Positions 9,162-17,351 of a DNA stretch of 63,534 nt are shown one piece after another; within the stretch, counting starts at the first letter, position 1; every line of letters starts with the position of its first letter. The position numbers and the translations under genes were made by a program. Origin of the DNA: JAHBNG01 sp039028975 (GTDB lineage Bacteria; Chloroflexota; Anaerolineae; Caldilineales; Caldilineaceae); NCBI GenBank assembly GCA_039028975.1, contig JBCCHB010000096.1, forward strand, positions 1 through 63,534. The letters run 5' to 3'. The notes beneath the pieces are model-generated. The model ran no database searches. It saw nothing but the letters and a program-made list of their open reading frames with translations, and was not told the origin of the DNA.

Positions 9162-12100
9162 ATGTCATCAATACGTATTCTCGAACATCTCGTCTGTTGT
9201 TCAATCTGTGTACTAGCTGGACTGCTCTTGTTCATAGATACTTCCGCACTTCAAGCACAGGTAGTAGATGTAAATTCAGTAACCTCCAATGACACCTATG
9301 GCTCAGATCAAGCTGTAGTTTTCAGCCCGAATAATGCACTCCTTCAGGCATCTGTACTGCTAACCGATCCAGAAAATGGTAATGCGCCATTAGCGACCAG
9401 CAGCCTTGTCCTTTCCGAAGCCGATTTAACACAGACTGATGACTTTGAGGTTACATTGGCGATGGCACCAGCAGATGGTGTCGTTGTGGATCTGACGAGT
9501 GACGGCGAATGTAGCGTCTCACCTAGTCAGTTGACCTTTGATTCCGCGGATTTCGATGTTGAACAGTCCACCGAAGTGTCAGTCGTTGACGATGGTATTG
9601 ACGAAACGGATCCCCATATTTGCCTGGTAGAGCTTGCCTTTGATGGGTCAACAGATTCTGACTATGCAGCTCTCCCCCCGATCTCAGTCGAAGTCTTGGT
9701 TGCGGATGATGATACAATCGGCATTACGTTAACAGCTCCAGATAACAATAACTTACCTCTTGTCGAGAGCAGCCTGCTCATTGCTGAAGGTGACCCAACG
9801 GCAGAGCTGGTTGGCATTATGCTGAACGCTCAACCAGCAGATGGTATGGTCACTGTGAGCATTATAAGTGATGACCAATGTGCGACGAATCTTGACTCAT
9901 TAACCTTTACGGCAAGCAATTACAGCGTGCCTCAACTCATCGAAGTCAGCCCTGTAGATGATTCCATTGATGAGCAGGAATCCCATAGCTGTCATGTGCA
10001 ATTGGGGTACGATGGTTCTACAGATTCACTCTACAGCACCTTACCAACCGATACACTTTTGGTTGTAGTCAATGACAACGATGGTGCTGGTATAGACGTT
10101 ACCGATCCACAGAATGGAGGGGTACCGCTACAGGCTGGGGATCTGGTCGTTGATGAAGAAAGCGCTACCGCCGACACAATGGCGATTCAGTTGCGATCCG
10201 AGCCAGAAGGGGAGGTTCGCGTGACGGTCAATACCGACATCCAATGCTCGGCACTTCCTACCCAATTAACCTTTTCCCCAGCTGATTACAATGTTGGCCA
10301 GAACATTTCTATTACGCCAATTGACGATGATATGGCAGAAAGTCAGGTCCATAACTGTCTGCTCACAGTGGATTATGAAGATTCTGCTGATCCGGTCTAT
10401 TCAGGGCTGTCGCCACAAACCTTTGATATCCAGGTGCTAGATAATGACCAGATTGGGGTTGTATTCATCGATTCTGAAAATAGTGATGCAGTATTCATGG
10501 AAGGCGATCTTCAGGTAGATGAAGCCACGCCAGATTCGGGGCAGTTGTTCGGGGTTCAACTACAGGCAAAACCATCTAATAACGTAACCATTCAACTGAC
10601 GAGCGATGCCCAATGTTCAGTACAGCCCTCTATCCTCACCTTTTCAATGGACAATGGTACTCAGCCCCAGGCTGTTACCCTCTTGGCCACCGATGATACA
10701 CAGGTTGAAGACATGTCTCATACCTGTGTCATTACGATAGATGCAAGTGGTTCGTCTGCGATTGAGTACGCCCAGTATCCAACCCAGGAGTTCGATGTAG
10801 TTGTTAAGGATGATGATGCTTCGATCTGCGCCACTGTTACCGAAATCCCCTCTAGTGAATGTACAGCTCTTATGGCTATCTATAATGAAACAGATGGTGT
10901 AAATTGGGTCAACCAAGCAGGATGGACCGAGACCGATATGCCTTGTGCGTGGGCTGGAGTGACGTGTGCTGAAGGTCGGGTTACGGTTCTCAACCTACCA
11001 CAAAATAATCTATCGGGCCAGATTCCTTGCGAAATAGGTGACTTATCTCAATTGATGGAACTGAATCTGTCTCAGAACCAGTTGACAGGCCCCATCCCTT
11101 GTGAGTTGGTCACCATGCAACAGTTAACGCTCCTTGATCTCTCCCACAACCAGCTAGACGGCGAATTGCCTTCTCAGCTTGGTAACTTGGCTCAACTGAC
11201 CCAACTCAGGCTCAGCCACAATCAGCTAAATGGAACCGTTCCATATCAATGGGGCAGGCTTGCCAACCTAGCGGTTTTAGAATTGGGTGCCAATCGGATA
11301 TACGGCAGCATACCGGCCGAATTAGCAGGTTTGACAAAGCTACAGGCACTACACCTCAGTTCTAATAGACTACTTGGGGAAGTTCCGGTCGCATTATCGA
11401 TTCTTTCGCTCTCTACATTAGAAATTCAATACAATAACCTTAGTACCAACAATGTCAACACTGAAGAATTTTTGCTGCGATCCCAGCAGGATTGGGATGA
11501 ATTCCAAACTGTTCCGCCAACAGAACTAGTGGCTACTGCCAGCACCAACGATCAGGCTATTCTATCCTGGACGCCCATCCTCTATCAGGAAGATGGTGGG
11601 GGGTATGAAGTGAGTTTTGCGACATCACCGGCTGGCCCTTTTACAGTCGCTGGTATGACGAACGGCAAAGAAGCGTCTGAGTTTACCATCAACGGGCTCG
11701 ATGCCACAACTGTTTACTATTTCAGAATACGCACATACACACCCCCTCATCGGGATCAGCAAAATGAGCTTTGGAGTGATTACAGTGCAACTGCATCATT
11801 CTTAATTGCGACACCTACAGCACTACCAACCAATACACCAACAGAGACGCCCACAGCAACAAATACACCAACGCCTTCCCCTACAGCGACGAATGGGCCT
11901 GTGGATGCGCCGACCAATACATCGACTCCCACACCCAGCCCAACCCATACACCATCGCCGACACCTGTGGCCGAATCGAGCAACACGCTTCCCTATGACT
12001 TGAGCGTGGCGCATATTGAATTCACCCAGGCGATTCAGACTACCCAGAATGGGGTGCCGCTCGTTGCAGGTAAGCCACTGGTTGCGCGGATGACCGTTGG

Positions 12101-14111
12101 CATCAGCGGTGGCAGCCCTGCAGGTGGCAGTATTCAAGCTGAGCTACGGGCCTTTCGAGGCGGCACGGAGTTAGCTAATTCGCCCCTTACCCCATTCAAT
12201 ATCAGCACCTTTGCGGCCCCAGCGGCAGCGGACCGGGAACAGTTAAATGACACCCTCAACTTTACATTTCCAACAGAATGGTTGGTGGCTGGGGATCTAA
12301 CCATTGAAGCAACCGTCAACCCAGGCGGTGCTGATACGGACAACAGCAACAATACCAGCTCTTTTGTGCTGACACTACATGCCATGCCATCTCTTGACAT
12401 TGTGTTGATCCCGGTTGCTTATCAACATAACGGAAGCGGCCCAATCTATCGACCGGCTCTAGATGGTTCAACGGGATTTGGTCTGGGCTTCATACAGGAT
12501 GCTTATCCGATTGCCGATGTTCAGTATACGATCCACGGCGAGCTGGCATTTACGGGTAATTTATACGATATTCAAGGCTGGTATGATCTGCTTGGGGAGA
12601 TTCGAGACTTGCGAAACCGAGAGCTATCTGACCCGACAGCGCTCATGCCCAAATATTACGGTGTCGTTCAGGTTGCCCCTGGGTGCTGTCTACCAACCTG
12701 GCCCACAAACCCAGCCGCGGCAGTCGGTGGCATGGGCGATAACCCCGGTGGCTCCGCGATTGGCGTCGAGTCAGTTGACTTCTTCGTTGACTTTAATGGC
12801 GATGGTTCGCCAGATTCATCATCCCCTAACAAGGGGGTGCAGGCCCACATGGCTGCCCATGAACTAGGGCATACGTTAGGTTTAGGCCATTCGCCATGTA
12901 ACGTAAGCGGTGAAGCTGGCTATCCTCAGGCAGATGGCTCAATCGGTGATGTGGGCATCTACATACCAGACATGAGCTTGGTAGCGAGTGCTCGCAAAGA
13001 TGTGATGAGCTACTGTTTTGAGACAGGGAGTACACCTACCCAATGGATATCTGCGTACAACTATAGACGGCTTTTCGATGCCCTTTCAGCCCAAACCTTG
13101 GCGACAACAATGGGGGCTTCCTTCAAGGCATCTGAGGCAGCATGGCTCGTCTCGGGAGAGATCGTCAGCGGAACAGCAACAGTTCGAGGAAATATCGCCA
13201 GCGCGCTGACCATAGAATCCACGTCAGTTCTTGAAAATAGTCCGGTCTGTAATATCTATGAATTACGCTTGGTTGATGCTCAGAATACGGTTCTCTTTAG
13301 CTACTTCTTTGATCCGGATCCATTAGTTGGAGATGAAGGGGAGAGCATTTCTACTCCTAGCAATGGCAATCGACTCTTCGCCAGCGGCTTTGCACAGAAT
13401 ATAGTCCATGACGAGCGCTTCACCTTTGCGTTGGTGGTTCCGAAGATGACGGGGACAGATCGCATTCAGATTTGGCAGGGCGAGAAATTCCTAACCGAAC
13501 TCAAGGCATCAACTGCCCCTCCGACGTTGAGTGCAGAGGTAATTGATAATCCAACGGTTGTAGATGTCAGGTGGACAGCCACAGATCCTGGCGCCGATAA
13601 GGAGCCGGTCGTTATGATCCGGTATAGCCCAGACAACGGAAATAGCTGGACAGTTGTGAAACCAACGCTACCAGCCGCTGGCAGGCTAGAGATTGACAAA
13701 GACCAATTGCAGGCTAGTGAGGATGGCCTGATCGAAGTATCTGCCAACAACAATACTGAGTCGCAGATTAGCAAAATTTCAGTTGGTTTTATTGCCAATA
13801 AGCCACCCACTGTCGCAATCCTTGGCGAGGCCGTGCGCGTTGTTGATGAAGATGAATCAATTGTCTTACAGGCAGAGGCAACGGATTTCGAAGATGGCCC
13901 CATGGCCAGCACAAGTATGACCTGGTATTACCCAGAATCAACCCCTGTAGGCTCCGGTGCCACTTTGGTTTTTCAAGACGGGTTGTCGGTAGGAACCTAC
14001 ACAGTAGACTTTAGTGCGACCGATTCTGCCAACCAGTCCACCACAGCAACCGTAACAATTCACGTGCTGGAGAGGCAGGGAACGATCTATCTCCCGTTGA
14101 TGCAGAAGTAA
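9162..14111 (+). CDS. Giant secreted metzincin with Cys-repeat, plant-type LRR and fibronectin III modules
   Basis: The start is set at the ATG preceded by an AGGGA motif and followed by a hydrophobic signal peptide ending near ALQAQ; 1,649 residues. Residues 60-556 hold four copies of the same Cys-bearing repeat found in the upstream gene. Residues 557-766 are leucine-rich repeats with the plant-type L-x-G-x-I/L-P pattern, preceded by an N-x-T-D-G-x-N-W cap. A fibronectin III module (783-883), a Pro/Thr-rich linker (884-940) and a CARDB-like domain (about 947-1080) lead to a metzincin domain with HELGHTLGLGH (bases 12858-12890) and Met-turn DVMSYC (12999-13016). The end is TIYLPLMQK. It is a paralogue of the upstream protease with different display modules. 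An extracellular zinc protease with a protein- or glycan-binding region is likely. The substrate is unknown. Confidence 0.85.
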   Translation: MSSIRILEHLVCCSICVLAGLLLFIDTSALQAQVVDVNSVTSNDTYGSDQAVVFSPNNALLQASVLLTDPENGNAPLATSSLVLSEADLTQTDDFEVTLAMAPADGVVVDLTSDGECSVSPSQLTFDSADFDVEQSTEVSVVDDGIDETDPHICLVELAFDGSTDSDYAALPPISVEVLVADDDTIGITLTAPDNNNLPLVESSLLIAEGDPTAELVGIMLNAQPADGMVTVSIISDDQCATNLDSLTFTASNYSVPQLIEVSPVDDSIDEQESHSCHVQLGYDGSTDSLYSTLPTDTLLVVVNDNDGAGIDVTDPQNGGVPLQAGDLVVDEESATADTMAIQLRSEPEGEVRVTVNTDIQCSALPTQLTFSPADYNVGQNISITPIDDDMAESQVHNCLLTVDYEDSADPVYSGLSPQTFDIQVLDNDQIGVVFIDSENSDAVFMEGDLQVDEATPDSGQLFGVQLQAKPSNNVTIQLTSDAQCSVQPSILTFSMDNGTQPQAVTLLATDDTQVEDMSHTCVITIDASGSSAIEYAQYPTQEFDVVVKDDDASICATVTEIPSSECTALMAIYNETDGVNWVNQAGWTETDMPCAWAGVTCAEGRVTVLNLPQNNLSGQIPCEIGDLSQLMELNLSQNQLTGPIPCELVTMQQLTLLDLSHNQLDGELPSQLGNLAQLTQLRLSHNQLNGTVPYQWGRLANLAVLELGANRIYGSIPAELAGLTKLQALHLSSNRLLGEVPVALSILSLSTLEIQYNNLSTNNVNTEEFLLRSQQDWDEFQTVPPTELVATASTNDQAILSWTPILYQEDGGGYEVSFATSPAGPFTVAGMTNGKEASEFTINGLDATTVYYFRIRTYTPPHRDQQNELWSDYSATASFLIATPTALPTNTPTETPTATNTPTPSPTATNGPVDAPTNTSTPTPSPTHTPSPTPVAESSNTLPYDLSVAHIEFTQAIQTTQNGVPLVAGKPLVARMTVGISGGSPAGGSIQAELRAFRGGTELANSPLTPFNISTFAAPAAADREQLNDTLNFTFPTEWLVAGDLTIEATVNPGGADTDNSNNTSSFVLTLHAMPSLDIVLIPVAYQHNGSGPIYRPALDGSTGFGLGFIQDAYPIADVQYTIHGELAFTGNLYDIQGWYDLLGEIRDLRNRELSDPTALMPKYYGVVQVAPGCCLPTWPTNPAAAVGGMGDNPGGSAIGVESVDFFVDFNGDGSPDSSSPNKGVQAHMAAHELGHTLGLGHSPCNVSGEAGYPQADGSIGDVGIYIPDMSLVASARKDVMSYCFETGSTPTQWISAYNYRRLFDALSAQTLATTMGASFKASEAAWLVSGEIVSGTATVRGNIASALTIESTSVLENSPVCNIYELRLVDAQNTVLFSYFFDPDPLVGDEGESISTPSNGNRLFASGFAQNIVHDERFTFALVVPKMTGTDRIQIWQGEKFLTELKASTAPPTLSAEVIDNPTVVDVRWTATDPGADKEPVVMIRYSPDNGNSWTVVKPTLPAAGRLEIDKDQLQASEDGLIEVSANNNTESQISKISVGFIANKPPTVAILGEAVRVVDEDESIVLQAEATDFEDGPMASTSMTWYYPESTPVGSGATLVFQDGLSVGTYTVDFSATDSANQSTTATVTIHVLERQGTIYLPLMQK

Positions 14112-14151
14112 TCAATAGAGTAGTTCTTGAATAATTTTTTTCAACAGGATC

Positions 14152-14267
14152 TCATGTGGTTGACGGTCGTAGGTCACTTTTAAAAAGTGACATAGCTCCA
14201 CCGAAGTAGGCTTGTCACATTGCAAATGTGACCTACAAAAATGCCTCTTTTCTTGTCAACCACATGA
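14152..14267. repeat. 116-bp nested palindromic element (MITE-like)
   Basis: Perfect 13-bp terminal inverted repeats lie at 14152-14164 and 14255-14267. Inside them a second inverted pair, gtaggtcac (14169-14177) and gtgacctac (14228-14236), encloses two further small palindromes at 14173-14191 and 14214-14232. No coding frame of substance is present. The layout resembles a non-autonomous miniature transposable element. It sits between the stop codon of the second giant protease gene and the nearest terminator. No second copy was noticed in the window. Confidence 0.6.
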
Positions 14268-14310
14268 ATTCCAGAAGAGCCTAATTTTTTTGAGGTGACA
14301 GTGCAGCAAG

Positions 14311-14344
14311 CGGCGGCTGCGCAAGCATTCACCGCCGTTTTTTT
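14311..14344 (+). terminator. Rho-independent terminator for the giant protease operon
   Basis: A cggcgg / ccgccg stem (14311-14316 with 14332-14337) is followed directly by seven T residues (14338-14344). It lies 200 bp after the stop codon of the second giant gene, with the palindromic element between, and faces the convergent aminopeptidase gene. Confidence 0.65.
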
Positions 14345-14405
14345 GCTAGCGAAGAGATTCAAGTAACCGTCGCCTACTCCTATCGTTGTTGAGGAACAAC
14401 TCCAA

Positions 14406-15221
14406 TTAGGCAAACGGCCAGAACTGATCCCAAGCCGCCATCCAATTTTCTGCCTTACTTTCAGCCGTCGTCGGACTCGTAATTTCGACGCCTGTTAGCC
14501 CTTTGAAGTCGGCAAGCTTATCCACACTGGCCACTTCAATTTTGATGGTGGTCGGTGTATCCGGCACATAGGGCGAGACGATGCTCAGGTCTTGCAGCGC
14601 ATTTTTCGCACCGTCCTCAATCATCTGTCGCGCCCGTACTGGTGGGATTTGGCGTGCGCTAAAGCGGCTCAACCCTTTCTTGACGGCTACAGTTGGGAGG
14701 TCAGGGCCAAGTATCTCTTTGGCCTCTCGACAGACCGCTTCATCACCAGTCACAAGCACGACGGGTACGCCATAATGTCCATTGAGAGCAGCATTGACAC
14801 CTGTTTCGCCGACCAAATCATCATTAAACCAGAGATTTCTATACTGAACGCCTGAGATAGTGTGGCATAATACACCGTCCGGCGTGTTGTTGCGGGCATG
14901 CATGCCAACGAGGAGGCAGGCGTCACAGCCATTTTCCCACATCTCAGAATAGCGGCCCCAAGCATGGTGGGCCACCCACTCACAGTCGGGATCAAGCAGC
15001 TCGGGGATAAACGAATTAAAGGTCCAGCCTTTGCCGGCGCCGTGACAATCAACAACCACAATCTCGGTGGCACCAGCCGCTTTGGCCCCGCGGACAGCAG
15101 CGTTGATCTCTTCTGTGTAAAGCCTGCGGCCCTCTTCATACATGGCCGCTCCGCCGCTGACCTGTTCCCAAACAACTATTCCACTCACACCTTCCATGTC
15201 GCTCATGATCAGTACGCGCAC
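14406..15221 (-). CDS. M55 family D-aminopeptidase (DppA-like)
   Basis: DppA-type peptidases are zinc enzymes that release N-terminal D-amino acids from small peptides, in peptide or murein turnover. The family hallmarks are visible: SDMEGVSG at the N-terminus, VDCHGAGKG near residue 60, GMHARN with a following H-T, and GETGVNAA. The start chosen is a GTG giving MRVLIMSDMEG, because AAAAGGAG lies just upstream. An ATG 39 bp further upstream would add a basic extension not expected for the family. The 271-residue length is normal. It lies 92 bp after the DUF402 gene on the same strand and probably ends that operon. It is unlikely to be anything other than an M55 enzyme; the substrate is not known. 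Confidence 0.85.
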   Translation of the reverse strand: MRVLIMSDMEGVSGIVVWEQVSGGAAMYEEGRRLYTEEINAAVRGAKAAGATEIVVVDCHGAGKGWTFNSFIPELLDPDCEWVAHHAWGRYSEMWENGCDACLLVGMHARNNTPDGVLCHTISGVQYRNLWFNDDLVGETGVNAALNGHYGVPVVLVTGDEAVCREAKEILGPDLPTVAVKKGLSRFSARQIPPVRARQMIEDGAKNALQDLSIVSPYVPDTPTTIKIEVASVDKLADFKGLTGVEITSPTTAESKAENWMAAWDQFWPFA

Positions 15222-15313
15222 TCGTCTTCTCCTTTTGATGGCATAAATGATGAGTCTCATTAAGAGATCACCTAAAATCGTGAATAAATGACCAAGAAGC
15301 GTAGCTTGCTGCT

Positions 15314-15862
15314 TTAATGCGACATCTCTTTCAACAGATTCTCGCGATGTGCATAGCTCAAATCAAGCAGAGGAAATCGACCTTTCTCAATCTCATTGCA
15401 GATCCGTTTGACTTCGTTCCAGGCAAGCTGATGCTCGGACAAATCGATGATGCCCCTCTCAAGGGCATCATCCAGTTCATCTTCGTCCAACACAGCAGTC
15501 ATTCGTTTAGGCGTGACAATGATGTCAAGGTAAAGATCGTCAAACCAAGGAACGCCTCGCTCATCCACGCCATGTTGCCTAACGATATCAAGATACCACT
15601 GAACCACTTGGCCACGGTCGTCAAACATGGTTGTGACTGTATAATTTGTGCCACGGGGGAAGTGCTGAAGCCAACTGTATCTGGCATCGGCAATACAAAA
15701 GTTCTGTACATCAGTTGTAATATACAGAGGCTCAGTTACGGCATCAATACAGAGTAAGGTAACCAAACCCTGAAAAGGTGGCGCATTGAATGCTTTTACG
15801 GTAAAACGACGCTTCGTAACCCGTTGCCAATCCAGGCGATCAGCGTGACGGCGTTTTAACAT
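15314..15862 (-). CDS. DUF402 domain protein (nucleotide phosphatase-like)
   Basis: The 182-residue protein has the DUF402 signature: a YLDIVR segment, then GVPWFDDLYLDIIVTP and DEDELDDALERGII. Some DUF402 members are nucleoside tri/diphosphatases (Ntdp), and FomD, from fosfomycin biosynthesis, hydrolyses a CMP-linked intermediate; a phosphatase-type reaction is therefore possible but not shown. The ATG is 10 bp after the stop of the reductase-acetyltransferase gene, so the two are probably co-transcribed. No signal peptide or membrane segment is present, so the protein is cytoplasmic. Confidence 0.75.
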   Translation of the reverse strand: MLKRRHADRLDWQRVTKRRFTVKAFNAPPFQGLVTLLCIDAVTEPLYITTDVQNFCIADARYSWLQHFPRGTNYTVTTMFDDRGQVVQWYLDIVRQHGVDERGVPWFDDLYLDIIVTPKRMTAVLDEDELDDALERGIIDLSEHQLAWNEVKRICNEIEKGRFPLLDLSYAHRENLLKEMSH

Positions 15863-15872
15863 TTCAGCAACC

Positions 15873-17351
15873 TCAAGTTTGTGCTTTCAGTCGGCAGAGA
15901 ACATGAGGTTCTTCTTTATGGAGAATCTCACGCTCGAACGAAAATCCAACCTTCTCCATCACTCGTTGAGATGCTAGGTTGGAGGTTAACGTGAAGCAGA
16001 TGAGTTCAGTGATGCCTAATCGATTGAAGGCGATGTCAACCAATGCCGTAGCCATCTCGGTAGCATACCCTTTCCCCCACTGTGCTGAGGCAACCGTGTA
16101 ACCTATCTCAATCTCTTGGTTCCCACCAATCTCAATATGTTGTAAGCCAGCTCGCCCGACAAATTCACCTGTATCATTTTCGCGAAAGATCCAGTAGCCG
16201 AAACCATGGGTGCTCCAATGGTCAATTTTTTCTGCGATAAATCGCTTGGTTACCTCGACAGAGCGAACGCCACCCAAGGTGGCCATCACGTCAGAATCCA
16301 AGTGCAATTGGCATAAGATGTCCAGATCAGATTCTGCAAAGGCCTTAGCCCTGAGGCGGGTGGTTGAAAAGGTTTGGAGGGGCTGTAAGGTTTGATGGGG
16401 TTGTCCTGGAAGAGTAGTAATCAGCCCCTCTTCCCGCAAATCTACCCACAATTGCTCAGGAATTGAGGCATTCATTGCATCCCAGTTCGCTTGGACCTGC
16501 TCTGCGGTTTCAGCCCCAATCACCACGGCACTCATGGCTGGGTGGGTGGCCACAAACTGTACAGCAGCTTGGTTAAGGCGAACATTGTTGTGATGACAGA
16601 TGCGTTCAATCTCAATTGCTTTCTCTACCAATGCGGATGGTGCGGATTGGTAGTTATATTTGGCGTCTGGATCGGATGGTCCCGTGGCGAGAATGCCGCT
16701 GTTGTAGACACCAGCAGCAAAGATGCCAACTTGATGCGTTTGACAGAGGGAAAGAAAGTCGGCTGCGCCCTGCTCCAATAGCGTGTAACGCCCAGCCAGT
16801 AAAAAGAGATCGAACTGATATGCGTCGTCTTCAACCAATTCAATCAGATCCGCCCACGTGTTCATCCCTGCCCCAACAGCCCGAATGACGCCCTCTTCCC
16901 GCAATTTGGTCAGGGTAGGGTAGGCTTCGGTCAAGGCTTGGCGGTTGGGGTAAGGAGGGTCTGGCTCATGGATGTGGAGAATCTCAACGTGATCGGTCCG
17001 CAGTCGGGAAAGACTCCCCTCCAAGCAGCGCATGATGCCATCGTAGGAGTAATCCATAGTCCAGCCATCGCGGGCCTCATTGAGCAGACGACCTATCTTG
17101 GTGGATAGAGTATAGCTCTCCCTGGGGATTTCTCTCAGGGCCAACCCGGTACGTTCTTCGCTTCGGCCACAGCCGTACATGGGTGCGCTGTCAAATAATC
17201 GAACGCCCAACGAATAAGCACGCTGGACAGATTCAATCGCCTCCGCCTCAGTGATCTCCCGATAGAGTCCTCCAATGGGTGCCGTCCCCAAGCCCATAGG
17301 TGGTTTCTGTAAGGGTGGAAATGTTTCCCGCATCCATTGATTCATCATCAT
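15873..17351 (-). CDS. Aldo/keto reductase fused to a GNAT N-acetyltransferase
   Basis: Residues 1-315 are an aldo/keto reductase of the L-fucose dehydrogenase/pyridoxal 4-dehydrogenase type. Its tetrad is visible as Asp and Tyr in FDSAPMYGCGRSEERTG, Lys in LSTKIGRL and His in LHIHEPDP. Residues 330-492 are a RimJ/RimL-type GNAT domain with the acetyl-CoA segment around QWGKGYATEMA and the typical ASQRVMEKVGF motif. No frame break separates the halves. The ATG overlaps the upstream TGA by one base (TGATG), suggesting translational coupling to the glycosidase-like gene. An NAD(P)-dependent sugar dehydrogenase is the likely activity of the first half. The acetyl acceptor of the second half is unknown. 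Confidence 0.8.
   Translation of the reverse strand: MMMNQWMRETFPPLQKPPMGLGTAPIGGLYREITEAEAIESVQRAYSLGVRLFDSAPMYGCGRSEERTGLALREIPRESYTLSTKIGRLLNEARDGWTMDYSYDGIMRCLEGSLSRLRTDHVEILHIHEPDPPYPNRQALTEAYPTLTKLREEGVIRAVGAGMNTWADLIELVEDDAYQFDLFLLAGRYTLLEQGAADFLSLCQTHQVGIFAAGVYNSGILATGPSDPDAKYNYQSAPSALVEKAIEIERICHHNNVRLNQAAVQFVATHPAMSAVVIGAETAEQVQANWDAMNASIPEQLWVDLREEGLITTLPGQPHQTLQPLQTFSTTRLRAKAFAESDLDILCQLHLDSDVMATLGGVRSVEVTKRFIAEKIDHWSTHGFGYWIFRENDTGEFVGRAGLQHIEIGGNQEIEIGYTVASAQWGKGYATEMATALVDIAFNRLGITELICFTLTSNLASQRVMEKVGFSFEREILHKEEPHVLCRLKAQT

Noticed and set aside
14180..14413. 77-codon minus-strand frame
   Set aside because: It reads through the 116-bp palindrome and the terminator; composition is not protein-like.
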